A stretch of 64,000 nucleotides of DNA from Herbaspirillum sp. 3R11 (GTDB lineage Bacteria > Pseudomonadota > Gammaproteobacteria > Burkholderiales > Burkholderiaceae_D). The stretch is taken from positions 124,001 through 188,000 of the forward strand of contig NZ_SPNJ01000006.1 in assembly GCF_004563925.1 (NCBI RefSeq), given 5' to 3'. Position numbers and translations under genes: made by a program. Of this stretch, positions 8,877-17,395 are shown in pieces. The notes below the pieces were generated by a model that saw only the letters and a list, made by a program, of their open reading frames with translations, did no database searches and was not told the origin of the DNA. The first letter of the stretch is position 1; each line of letters opens with the position of its first letter.

Positions 8877-9509
8877 ATGCAAGCACTGTTTCACATGATC
8901 GGCATTACCGATGTCTGGCAACTGATTGCCGCGACGGTGGTATTCCTGATGCTGCCCGGTCCCGGCACCTTCTGCGTGCTGACCTGCTCGGCCAAGCACG
9001 GCTTGCGCGGCGGCTTTGCGGCAATCGCCGGGCTGATGCTGGGCGACATCGTGCTGATGTTCCTGGCGGCGATCGGCGTGGCGGCGCTGTTGCACGCCAA
9101 TCCTTTGCTGTTCAAGGGCATGCAATACCTGGGCGCGGCCTACCTCGCTTACCTCGGCGCGCGTTTGCTGTTTGCGAAGGAAGAGGGCGGATCCTCAGTT
9201 GTGCCGTTTTCGAACATGGCAGATTTTCGCCGCGGCTTTTTCGTCACGCTGATGAATCCGAAAGCCATCGTGTTCTACATGGCGTTCTTCCCGCTGTTCA
9301 TCGACCCGGCCACGCAACAGGGCGCCGTTACATTTCTGACCATGGGCGCGGTGATTTGCACCTGCACGCTGATCTATGGCAGTCTGCTGGTCCTGGCCGG
9401 CAACGCCGCCGCAAAACGGCTGGCGCGCAACCGCAAGATCGCCACGCTGGCGTCACGCGCGGCCGGCGTTTTCCTGATCGGCTTCGGCATCAAGCTGAGT
9501 ACGCACTAA
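8877..9509 (+). CDS. LysE/RhtB family amino-acid exporter
   Basis: This 210-residue protein of about six membrane segments carries the family's N-terminal LPGPGTFCVLTCSAKHG near residues 26-42 and the second-half signature FFVTLMNPKAIVFYMAFFPLF near 121-141. LysE/RhtB proteins export amino acids such as lysine, homoserine or threonine by proton exchange; the substrate here is unknown. A GAGGAG ribosome binding site stands 5 bases before the ATG. It sits with the lipocalin gene between rsmG and parA, co-directional with both. Confidence 0.9.
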   Translation: MQALFHMIGITDVWQLIAATVVFLMLPGPGTFCVLTCSAKHGLRGGFAAIAGLMLGDIVLMFLAAIGVAALLHANPLLFKGMQYLGAAYLAYLGARLLFAKEEGGSSVVPFSNMADFRRGFFVTLMNPKAIVFYMAFFPLFIDPATQQGAVTFLTMGAVICTCTLIYGSLLVLAGNAAAKRLARNRKIATLASRAAGVFLIGFGIKLSTH

Positions 9510-9580
9510 GCTGTATCGACGACAAACTCGACGACCAACGATTCACTGTAATCCCGACGGAACATTAACTAGAAAAACCT

Positions 9581-10351
9581 ATGGCTAAAATCTTTTGCGT
9601 TGCGAATCAAAAAGGCGGTGTCGGCAAAACCACCACAGCAGTCAATCTCGCTGCCGGCCTGGCACAGCACAATCAGCGCGTGCTGCTCGTCGACCTCGAT
9701 CCGCAGGGCAATGCCACCATGGGTTCCGGCATCAACAAGGCCGAGTTGAAAGGCTCGATCTATGAAGTGCTGCTCGGCATGGCCGACATCAAGAGCGTGC
9801 GCAAGCGTTCCGAAAGCGGCAACTTCGACGTGCTGCCGGCCAACCGCGAACTGGCCGGCGCCGAAGTCGAAATGGTCGAGCTCGAGAACCGCGAGAAGCG
9901 CCTCAAGGATGCCTTCGCCGCCGTCGCCGACGACTACGATTTCATCCTCATCGATTGCCCGCCGGCGCTGTCGCTGCTGACTCTCAACGGCCTGTGCTCG
10001 GCGCACGGCGTGGTGATCCCTATGCAGTGCGAATACTATGCGCTGGAAGGCCTGTCCGACCTCGTCAACACCATCAAGAAAGTGCATGCCAAGCTCAACC
10101 CGGATCTCAAGATCATCGGCTTGCTGCGCGTGATGTTCGATCCGCGCATGACGCTGTCGCAGCAAGTGTCCGACCAGCTTGAACAGCATTTCGGCGACAA
10201 GGTATTCAAGACCGTGATCCCGCGCAACGTGCGCCTGGCCGAAGCGCCGTCGTACGGCATGCCGGGTGTGAACTTCGATGCGGCGTCGAAGGGCGCGCAA
10301 GCGTATATCGCTTTCGGCGCCGAGATGGTCGAACGCATCAAGACACTCTGA
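9581..10351 (+). CDS. parA: Chromosome-partitioning ATPase ParA (Soj)
   Basis: The 256-residue cytoplasmic protein opens with the deviant Walker A motif NQKGGVGKTTTAVNLAA near residues 9-25, then VDLDPQGNATMGSG, and the Walker B-like FILIDCPPALSLLT. It has no N-terminal HTH, which marks a chromosomal type Ia-short/Soj protein. It forms an ATP-dependent DNA-bound gradient that moves ParB-parS complexes. parB follows after 60 bases; the parS sites are about 4 kb upstream. Confidence 0.96.
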   Translation: MAKIFCVANQKGGVGKTTTAVNLAAGLAQHNQRVLLVDLDPQGNATMGSGINKAELKGSIYEVLLGMADIKSVRKRSESGNFDVLPANRELAGAEVEMVELENREKRLKDAFAAVADDYDFILIDCPPALSLLTLNGLCSAHGVVIPMQCEYYALEGLSDLVNTIKKVHAKLNPDLKIIGLLRVMFDPRMTLSQQVSDQLEQHFGDKVFKTVIPRNVRLAEAPSYGMPGVNFDAASKGAQAYIAFGAEMVERIKTL

Positions 10352-10411
10352 TCGTTATAAACGATATAAACAATTTCAGTAATCAGCATTTCAGAAACAG
10401 GCAGGTAAAAG

Positions 10412-11320
10412 ATGGCAACCAAAAAATCAAAAGGCCTCGGCCGCGGTCTCGACGCATTGCTCGGCGGATCTTCCGACATCACCGAAGACGAACCGGTCGT
10501 TGCGGGTTCGCCATCGGTGATGGCGGTCACGGAACTGCAGGCCGGCAAGTACCAGCCGCGCAGCCGCATGGATGAGGGCGCGCTTAATGAGCTGGCCGCC
10601 TCGATCAAGGAACAGGGTCTGTTGCAACCGATCCTGATCCGCGCCATCGGCCAGAAGAACGGCAAGGACATCTACGAAATCATCGCCGGCGAACGCCGCT
10701 TCCGCGCCGCCAAGATCGCCGGCCTGACCGAAGTGCCTGTGCTGGTGAAGAACGTCGACGACCAGACCACCGCCGCGATGGCGCTGATCGAAAACATGCA
10801 GCGCGAGGATCTCAATCCACTGGAAGAAGCGCAGGGCATCCATCGCCTGATCACCGACTTCAACTTCACGCATGAGCAGGCCGCGGTCGCGGTCGGCCGT
10901 TCGCGCAGCGCGGTGTCGAACCTGTTGCGTTTGCTGAACCTGGCCAAGCCGGTGCAGACCATGCTGATGGCCGGCGATATCGACATGGGTCATGCGCGTG
11001 CTTTGCTGGCGGTGGATTCCGCCACGCAGATCACGCTGGCGAACCAGATCGTCGCCAAGCGCATGTCGGTGCGCGAAGCCGAAAAGCTGGTGGTGCGCAC
11101 CACCGCCGAGCAAGCGGCATCGAACAAGCCACGCGATGGCGGCAAGGAAAAATCACGCGACATCACACGCCTGGAAGAAGAACTGTCCGACATCCTGGCT
11201 ACGCAAGTGTCGATCAAGACCGGCGCCAAGAATCGCGGCCAGCTGGTCATCAATTTCTCGGACCTTGATGCGCTCGACGGCGTGATCGCACGCTTGCGCG
11301 GCGAAGCGGTCGAGCAGTAA
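10412..11320 (+). CDS. parB: Chromosome-partitioning protein ParB (Spo0J)
   Basis: The 302-residue protein has a basic N-terminus with KGLGRGLDALLGG, the ParA-contacting segment, then the CTPase fold with GKYQPRS and the GERRFRAAK box near residues 91-99. The DNA-binding HTH follows (THEQAAVAVGRSRSAVSNLLRLL near 150-172), with a C-terminal dimer domain at the end. ParB binds parS and slides as a CTP-gated clamp to build the partition complex. An AGGCAGG site precedes the ATG. Length is normal for the family. Confidence 0.96.
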   Translation: MATKKSKGLGRGLDALLGGSSDITEDEPVVAGSPSVMAVTELQAGKYQPRSRMDEGALNELAASIKEQGLLQPILIRAIGQKNGKDIYEIIAGERRFRAAKIAGLTEVPVLVKNVDDQTTAAMALIENMQREDLNPLEEAQGIHRLITDFNFTHEQAAVAVGRSRSAVSNLLRLLNLAKPVQTMLMAGDIDMGHARALLAVDSATQITLANQIVAKRMSVREAEKLVVRTTAEQAASNKPRDGGKEKSRDITRLEEELSDILATQVSIKTGAKNRGQLVINFSDLDALDGVIARLRGEAVEQ

Positions 11321-11376
11321 ACCGCAAGTTTCGGCAACTGCTAATGCAGTTACCGCTGCAATGAAAGGGATGCGCC

Positions 11377-11781
11377 ATGCCTTACCTGCAACTCGACGTC
11401 AACGACAGTTATCCGGCGGAGAAAAAGAAGCAGCTCGCCACGCGCATGGCGCAAACCTATGCCGACATGATGACCGTGGATATCCGCCGCATCAGCATCG
11501 TCATCCGCGAGTGCGGCGCAGGCAGTGTCTGGCGCACGGTTGACGGCGGCGAAGTGGAACCGGTCTCGGTGCTGATGTGCGACATTCGCCGCGGCCGCAC
11601 GCCGGAGTTGCGCATGGAAGTCGCCAAGGCCTTGTGCCGCGATTGCATCGACGTGCTGGGCTTGCGCGAAGACCGGCTCAACGTCGAATTCACCCAGCAC
11701 AGCGGCGATGAAATGTACCACCCGACCCTGGGCGGCTACAGTCCTGAATGGTCCGCCGGTGAAGCCGCGCCGGATAGCTGA
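11377..11781 (+). CDS. Tautomerase superfamily protein
   Basis: The 134-residue protein starts MPYLQLDV, which exposes the catalytic Pro1 after Met removal, as in 4-oxalocrotonate tautomerase and MIF-like enzymes. Length, the SIVIRECGAGSVWRT stretch near residues 45-59 and the second half resemble two fused short tautomerase units. Reaction and substrate cannot be assigned. A GAAAGGGATG purine stretch lies upstream. The convergent AraC-type gene ends only 12 bases beyond its stop. Confidence 0.75.
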   Translation: MPYLQLDVNDSYPAEKKKQLATRMAQTYADMMTVDIRRISIVIRECGAGSVWRTVDGGEVEPVSVLMCDIRRGRTPELRMEVAKALCRDCIDVLGLREDRLNVEFTQHSGDEMYHPTLGGYSPEWSAGEAAPDS

Positions 11782-11793
11782 TTACCGCCTTGC

Positions 11794-12765
11794 TTACGGT
11801 GCCGCTGCACCCGCAGAAAAATTATCCCGATACTGTTGCGCACTGATGCCGAGCCGGCGCTGGAACACCACGCGCATGTGACTGGCGTCGCGGAAGCCGC
11901 AGCGATAAGCGACCGTCTTCAACGGCGCCGCCGAACTTTCCAATATCACGCGCGCTGCATCGACGCGCGCACTTTCGATGAACTCCGCCGGCGTCATGCG
12001 CGCATCGCGTGCGAACACGCGCGCGAAGTTGCGCGGGCTGCTCGACACCACCGCGGCCAATACGTCGACACTGAGTTTTTCCTGCAGATGTTCGCGCACG
12101 TAATGCTGCACCTGGCCGACCAATGAGGTTTCTTCCGCATACGGCGTGAGGTAAGGACTGAACTGCGATTGTCCGCCGCTGCGCTGCATGAACACCACCA
12201 GCCGCTTGGCCACGTTGAGCGCGACTTCCTGGCCGGCGTCTTCGGCCAGCAACGCCAGCGACAGGTCAATGCCGGCAGTCACGCCCGCCGACGTCACCAG
12301 CTTGCCGTCGCGCAGGTAGATGCGATCGGCGTCGACTTCGACCTCGGGGAAATCACGCGCCAATGCAGCGGCGTCATTCCAATGCGTCGTCACGCGCTTG
12401 CCGTCAAGCAGGCCGGCGTGCGCCAGTAAAAATGCGCCGTTGCAGATCGAGCCGTGACGTCCTGCCCGTTGGGCGGCATCGGCCAGCCAATCGCTCAGCG
12501 CTGCGTCGCGCTCCTGCTGCGGCAAGCCGGGACCGCCGGCCGCGAGCAGCAAGTCGTAGTTTTCATGCGCTTCGCGGTAGTGCAGGTGCGGCACGATCTG
12601 CATGCGGTTGGAACAGACGATGGGTTCGTGCGTGCTGCCGATCACGCTGAGGTGGTAGTGCTGTTGCGGCGGCAAGAAACGGTTGGCCTCGGCGAATACG
12701 TCGAGCGGACCCGAGACATCGAGCGCCTGGACTCCGGGAAACACCAGCAGGGCGACAGTAGGCAT
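11794..12765 (-). CDS. GlxA-like AraC family regulator with DJ-1/PfpI domain
   Basis: The 323-residue protein has an N-terminal DJ-1/PfpI (amidase-like) domain, starting VALLVFPGVQALDVSGPLDVF and including the nucleophile-elbow region GSICNGAFLLAHAGLLDGK. It is followed by a C-terminal AraC helix-turn-helix pair with SSPRNFARVFARD and VAYRCGFRDASHMRVVFQRR. This is the GlxA/FtrA architecture, in which the first domain is a ligand sensor rather than an enzyme. Target genes are not evident: the neighbouring tautomerase is convergent, and the divergent neighbour is an NTF2-like gene beyond 326 bases. Confidence 0.88.
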   Translation of the reverse strand: MPTVALLVFPGVQALDVSGPLDVFAEANRFLPPQQHYHLSVIGSTHEPIVCSNRMQIVPHLHYREAHENYDLLLAAGGPGLPQQERDAALSDWLADAAQRAGRHGSICNGAFLLAHAGLLDGKRVTTHWNDAAALARDFPEVEVDADRIYLRDGKLVTSAGVTAGIDLSLALLAEDAGQEVALNVAKRLVVFMQRSGGQSQFSPYLTPYAEETSLVGQVQHYVREHLQEKLSVDVLAAVVSSSPRNFARVFARDARMTPAEFIESARVDAARVILESSAAPLKTVAYRCGFRDASHMRVVFQRRLGISAQQYRDNFSAGAAAP

Positions 12766-13091
12766 GGCAGCAATGGGCAGTGGAAACGATAGCCGCCATC
12801 ATAGCGCCGTCTTGGCAATGTGGTGACGCCGTCTTCCTGATCACAGGCCCGGTGCATTTTTCGAAGACCGGCTGCTTGATGACCGCCACTGCTCCTGATC
12901 GTTTTGCGAAGCTGGCATCGACATCCTGCGATATGAGGAATGCTCGCAAGCGATGTGACTATTTTCCGTTTTGGCTAGCGGCCTGTCGTCTGCATAATGG
13001 CGTCTCGCCGCAGCAGAGAAGATCGCAGAAAAGAAAAAATACCGGCACGCAGCGGCAGATGGGAGGGCCATCCATCATCAAAGGAAACACT
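12766..13091. other. Intergenic region between the AraC regulator and NTF2-like gene
   Basis: 326 bases separate these divergent genes. The + strand is open from 12780 into the NTF2-like gene, but the added 104 residues are unlike a protein domain, and the real gene has its own ribosome binding site. No hairpin, tandem repeat or clear promoter was recognised. Confidence 0.5.
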
Positions 13092-13472
13092 ATGCCGGTA
13101 GCAGAAATCCAGAGTTTTTTGAAAGAGTACTTCGACGTCCTGCAGAGCCAGGACATTGAACAATTTGATCGTGTCTTCCATCGCGGCTGCGTCTTGTATT
13201 CGGCACAGGACGGCGTTGTCGTCGTGCGTCCGTTCGACGAGTATCGCAAGATGGTGCAGGGGCGCGAATCGCCGCAGTCGCGCGGCTTTGCGCGTGCCGA
13301 TCAGATTCTGATGATCGATGTGCTGTCGCCGGAAATGGCGCTGGCCAAGGTGCGCCTGCGCCTGTTCGACAACATCATGGAGGACTACCTGAACCTGCTC
13401 AAGGTGGACGGCAAATGGACCATCGTCGCCAAGCTTTTCCATCGCGCCGAAACGCTGGCGGGTGGAAAGTAA
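13092..13472 (+). CDS. NTF2-like / putative lumazine-binding family protein
   Basis: This 126-residue cytoplasmic protein has an NTF2-like cone fold pattern: an N-terminal helix (EIQSFLKEYFDVLQSQD), FHRGCVLYSAQDG, the loop VRPFDEYRKMVQGR, and the closing strand LNLLKVDGKWTIVAKLFH seen in the Lumazine_bd_2/SnoaL-like group. Such proteins are usually small-ligand binders or isomerases; none has a predictable substrate. The start at 13092 is preceded by AAGGA with good spacing. It stands alone and faces an ABC exporter gene. Confidence 0.7.
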   Translation: MPVAEIQSFLKEYFDVLQSQDIEQFDRVFHRGCVLYSAQDGVVVVRPFDEYRKMVQGRESPQSRGFARADQILMIDVLSPEMALAKVRLRLFDNIMEDYLNLLKVDGKWTIVAKLFHRAETLAGGK

Positions 13473-13482
13473 AAGAAGATCT

Positions 13483-13521
13483 GCATTCCGGCGCCGCGCA
13501 AAATTTGCAGCGCCGGAATGC
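13483..13521. terminator. Hairpin between convergent NTF2-like and ABC exporter genes
   Basis: GCATTCCGGCG (13483-13493) and CGCCGGAATGC (13511-13521) form an 11-bp perfect stem with a 17-base loop. On the minus strand it is followed by T-rich sequence, so it most likely ends the ABC exporter transcript, possibly both. Confidence 0.65.
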
Positions 13522-13528
13522 ACTATTA

Positions 13529-15370
13529 CTACGCTTCCTCTCCGAGGAAGCCGCCACTCTGATGCGACCACAGGCGCGCATACAAACCGTTGTGCGCCAG
13601 CAGTTCCTGGTGACTGCCTTGCTCGACGATGCGGCCCTGGTCGAGCACGATCAGGCGGTCCATCGCCGCGATGGTCGACAGGCGGTGGGCGATGGCGACC
13701 ACGGTCTTGCCTTCCATGAGGCGATACAGGCTTTCCTGGATTGCCGCTTCCACTTCCGAATCGAGCGCGCTGGTGGCTTCGTCCAGCAACAGGATCGGTG
13801 CATCCTTGAGCATCACGCGCGCAATCGCGATGCGCTGGCGCTGACCGCCGGACAGCTTCACGCCGCGTTCGCCGACGTGGGCGTCGTAGCCGCGACGACC
13901 ATGTGCATCGGCCAGGTTGCCGATGAAGTCGTGTGCTTCGGCGCGATGTGCAGCGGCGATCATGTCGTCGTCGCCGGCGTCGGGACGGCCGTACAGGATG
14001 TTGTCGCGCACCGAGCGATGCAGCAGCGAGGTATCTTGCGTGACCATGCCGACTTGTGCGCGCAGGCTGTCCTGCGTGACGTGCGCGATGTCCTGGCCGT
14101 CGATCAGCACGCGGCCTTGTTCGACGTCATAGAAACGCAGCAACAGGTTGACGATGGTCGACTTGCCGGCGCCTGAACGGCCGACCAGGCCGATCTTTTC
14201 ACCGGGACGGATGTTCAGGTTGAGCTGGTCGATCACCTGGCGCGCGTCCGGGCCGGTGGCGCCGTAGGCGAAGCTGACGTTCTCGAAGACCAGTTCACCG
14301 CGTTTGACATCCAGCGGTTGCGCGTCCGGCAAGTCCTTCACATCATGCGCGCGCGACAGCGTGTTGATGCCGTCCTGCACGGTGCCGACGTGTTCGAACA
14401 GTGCCGCCATTTCCCACATCACCCAATGAGCTATGCCGTTCAGGCGCAGCGCCATGGCGGTGGCTGCGGCGACCGCGCCGATGCCGAGCTGGCCCTGCGT
14501 CCATAGCCACAGCGCCACGCCTGCAGTCGACAGGATCAGTACCATGTTGAGCGAGTGATTGACGATTTCAAAACCGCTGACCAGGCGCATCTGGCGATTC
14601 ACCGTCAGCAGAAAATCCTGCATCGCGCTGCGTGCATAACCGGCTTCGCGACCCGCATGCGAGAACAGCTTGACGGTGGCGATGTTGGTGTAGGCATCGG
14701 TGATACGTCCGGTCATCAGCGAGCGCGCATCGGCCTGGTTGCGCGCCACCTTCGACAGGCGCGGCACGAAGTAGCGCAGCGCCGCCATGTACAGCACCAG
14801 CCAGCCGAAGAAGGGCGCCAGCATCCACAGGTCGAAGCCGCCGACCACCGCCGCCATGGTGACGAAGTAGATCATCACGAACACCAGGATGTCGCCCATG
14901 ATCATGCACACGTCGCGCACCGCGAGCGCGGTCTGCATGACCTTGGCGGCGACGCGGCCGGCGAATTCGTCCTGGTAGAAGCTCATGCTCTGGTTAAGCA
15001 TCAGGCGATGGAATTTCCAGCGCAGCATCATCGGGAATGCGCCCGCCAGCGTCTGGTGCTTGAAGAAGGTCTGCAATGCAATCAGCAGCGGACTGCCGGC
15101 CAGCACCACCGCCAGCCAGATCAGGCTGCCACGTTCCTGCGTCCACAATTGTGCCGGCGCGATATGGCTGAGCCAGTCGACGATGCGGCCCATCATTGCG
15201 AACAGCAGCGCTTCGAATGCGCCGATGATCGCGGTCAACGTGGTCATCGCCAGGATGTAGCGGCGCAAGCCTTTGGTACAGGCCCAGATGAAGGCGGTGA
15301 AGCCGCGCGGCGGCGGCTTGATGACGTTGTCGGGGTAGGGGTGAACCAGTTTTTCAAACCAGGCAAGCAT
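13529..15370 (-). CDS. ABC exporter, fused membrane and ATPase domains (MsbA/multidrug type)
   Basis: The 613-residue half-transporter has six N-terminal membrane helices (about residues 40-320) and an ATP-binding domain with Walker A GLVGRSGAGKST near 395, signature LSGGQRQRIAIARVM, Walker B ILLLDEATSALDS and an H-loop in IAHRLST. It would homodimerise and export a lipid or hydrophobic compound using ATP. The ATG at 15370 gives MLAWFEKLVHPYP, a usual start for this subgroup. It is divergent from a second, unrelated ABC exporter gene across 261 bases. Confidence 0.9.
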   Translation of the reverse strand: MLAWFEKLVHPYPDNVIKPPPRGFTAFIWACTKGLRRYILAMTTLTAIIGAFEALLFAMMGRIVDWLSHIAPAQLWTQERGSLIWLAVVLAGSPLLIALQTFFKHQTLAGAFPMMLRWKFHRLMLNQSMSFYQDEFAGRVAAKVMQTALAVRDVCMIMGDILVFVMIYFVTMAAVVGGFDLWMLAPFFGWLVLYMAALRYFVPRLSKVARNQADARSLMTGRITDAYTNIATVKLFSHAGREAGYARSAMQDFLLTVNRQMRLVSGFEIVNHSLNMVLILSTAGVALWLWTQGQLGIGAVAAATAMALRLNGIAHWVMWEMAALFEHVGTVQDGINTLSRAHDVKDLPDAQPLDVKRGELVFENVSFAYGATGPDARQVIDQLNLNIRPGEKIGLVGRSGAGKSTIVNLLLRFYDVEQGRVLIDGQDIAHVTQDSLRAQVGMVTQDTSLLHRSVRDNILYGRPDAGDDDMIAAAHRAEAHDFIGNLADAHGRRGYDAHVGERGVKLSGGQRQRIAIARVMLKDAPILLLDEATSALDSEVEAAIQESLYRLMEGKTVVAIAHRLSTIAAMDRLIVLDQGRIVEQGSHQELLAHNGLYARLWSHQSGGFLGEEA

Positions 15371-15631
15371 GCAATCTCCAGAGTGTCGCCGGGTGGACCG
15401 GTGCGCATTTCTTGTCGTGTGCGAGGATGGCGCAGAAGAAATCGGGCGCCGGTGCGGCGAAGAACAGAGATTCTAACCCGTTCACCAAAACAGGGCGGGT
15501 AGCTTGCTGAAGCCTGACGAACGCCTCGGACGACCGCGTGGTTGCAGTTGGTTGCATTTATTCCGCAGCCGAAAACCGCCGGATTGCTTATCATCGCGGA
15601 TGATCCTGTATCGAACTCCTCCGGAAAATTC

Positions 15632-17395
15632 ATGACAGCCAACAAGAAAAAAGCCATCGCACAGCCCTTTGACCGCCACGCCGTCTGGCGCCTCATCAAA
15701 CCATACTGGATCTCCGAAGAACGCTGGAAAGCGTGGGGTCTGATGGCGGTGATCATTGCGCTGGTGCTGGTCATGGTCTACATCAACGTGCTCCTCACCG
15801 ACTGGAATCGCACCATGTACGATTCCCTGCAGAACAAGGACTACCCCGCCTTCAAGGGCCTGCTGTGGCAGTTCAGTTACCTGGCCTTTGCCTACATCGT
15901 GGTCGCCACGGCGCGCATCTACCTGACGCAATCGCTGCAGATCCGCTGGCGCACCTGGATGACCGACAAGTACATGGGGAAGTGGCTGGACCATCACGCC
16001 TACTACCGCATGGAGCAGGGCCGCATCGCCGATAACCCCGACCAGCGTATTGCCGAGGATTTGCGCTCGCTGACCTCGAACACCATCAGCCTGGTGCTCG
16101 GCTTCATCTCCAGCCTGGTGACGCTGGTATCCTTCGTCGGCATCCTGTGGGCCATCAGCGGGCCGCTGTCGTTCGCCTTCATGCAGCACGACTGGGTCAT
16201 CCCGGGCTACATGGTGTGGTTCGCCATCGCCTATGCCGGCGTCGGCTCGTGGATCATCTGGTGGATCGGCAAGCCGCTGGTGGTGCAGAGCTACAACCAG
16301 GAACGCTTCGAGGCGAACTATCGTTTCGGCCTGATCCGGATTCGCGAACATGCCGAAGCCATCGCCCTGTATCGCGGCGAGCGACGCGAACGCGACGAGC
16401 TCGACCTGCGCTTCGAAGACATCCGGCGCAACTGGTGGGACATCATGCGCACCACCAAGAGCCTCAATATCGCCAGTAATTTCTATGGTCAGTTCGCGAT
16501 CATTTTCCCGATGCTGGTGGCGGCGCCGCGCTATTTTTCAGGCGCCATGTCGCTGGGCGTGCTGATGCAGCTCAGCAGCGCTTTCGGCCAGGTGCAGGAT
16601 GCGTTATCGTGGTTCATCAATGCATTCACCACGCTGGCCGACTGGAAGGCCAGCATCAACCGTCTGGCCGGTTTCAACCTGGCCGTGGAGCAGGCGCAGA
16701 AGCAGCCCGCCAGCATCTCGGTGGAGCGCAACAACGTCGGCGCCATCCTGTTCGACAAGCTCGACCTTGCGCTGCCTGACGGCCGCACGCTGATTGGCGG
16801 CGTCAATGGTGCAATCCATCCCGGCGAGCGCATCCTGGTGAGCGGCCCTTCGGGTTGCGGCAAGTCGACGCTGTTCCGCGCCATCGCCGGCATCTGGCCG
16901 TACGGCAGCGGCGACATCCAGATTCCGCACAAAGCCAAATTGATGTTCGTGCCGCAAGCGAGTTACCTGCCGATCGGTACGTTGCGTTCGGCGCTGGCGT
17001 ACCCGGCCGATGAGAGCGCTTATACCGACCTGGCGATCTGCCACTATCTCGACCTGTGCCGCCTGCCGCATCTCAAGGACCAGCTCGATGTCTACAACAA
17101 CTGGGGCAATCGCCTGTCGCCGGGCGAGCAACAGCGCCTGGCGTTTGCGCGCGTATTCCTGACGCGGCCGGAAGTCGTGTTCCTCGACGAAGCCAGCAGC
17201 GCCATGGACGGCGAGACCGAAGAAGCGCTGTACTCCCTGCTGCACGAAGAGCTGCCGCAGTCGGCCATCGTCAGCATCGCCCATCGAGAAACCGTGGCGC
17301 GCTACCATCAGCAGCGCTGGCATTTTTCCAATCGCAATAATGCTGTAGACGACAAGGTCAGCCGTCTCAGCATTCAGTCGCTGCAGTCGTCCTGA
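15632..17395 (+). CDS. ABC transporter of the SbmA/YddA (ABCD-like) type, fused ATPase
   Basis: The 587-residue protein has an SbmA/BacA-like membrane domain, with WNRTMYDSLQNKDYPAF near residues 51-67 and QSLQIRWRTWMTDKYMGKWL characteristic of the ABC_membrane_2 family. The ATPase part has SGPSGCGKSTLFRAIAGIWP, LSPGEQQRLAFARVFL and VVFLDEASSAMD. Relatives (YddA, RV1819c/BacA-like, peroxisomal ABCD proteins) move peptides, cobalamin or acyl-CoA. The start at 15632 was preferred to 15542 because the conserved region begins there. The 3' end overlaps the convergent MFS gene by 29 bases. Confidence 0.88.
   Translation: MTANKKKAIAQPFDRHAVWRLIKPYWISEERWKAWGLMAVIIALVLVMVYINVLLTDWNRTMYDSLQNKDYPAFKGLLWQFSYLAFAYIVVATARIYLTQSLQIRWRTWMTDKYMGKWLDHHAYYRMEQGRIADNPDQRIAEDLRSLTSNTISLVLGFISSLVTLVSFVGILWAISGPLSFAFMQHDWVIPGYMVWFAIAYAGVGSWIIWWIGKPLVVQSYNQERFEANYRFGLIRIREHAEAIALYRGERRERDELDLRFEDIRRNWWDIMRTTKSLNIASNFYGQFAIIFPMLVAAPRYFSGAMSLGVLMQLSSAFGQVQDALSWFINAFTTLADWKASINRLAGFNLAVEQAQKQPASISVERNNVGAILFDKLDLALPDGRTLIGGVNGAIHPGERILVSGPSGCGKSTLFRAIAGIWPYGSGDIQIPHKAKLMFVPQASYLPIGTLRSALAYPADESAYTDLAICHYLDLCRLPHLKDQLDVYNNWGNRLSPGEQQRLAFARVFLTRPEVVFLDEASSAMDGETEEALYSLLHEELPQSAIVSIAHRETVARYHQQRWHFSNRNNAVDDKVSRLSIQSLQSS

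Noticed and set aside
12780..13091. N-terminal extension of the NTF2-like protein by 104 residues
   Set aside because: Extension has no protein-like features, and the internal ATG at 13092 has a ribosome binding site and the family start.
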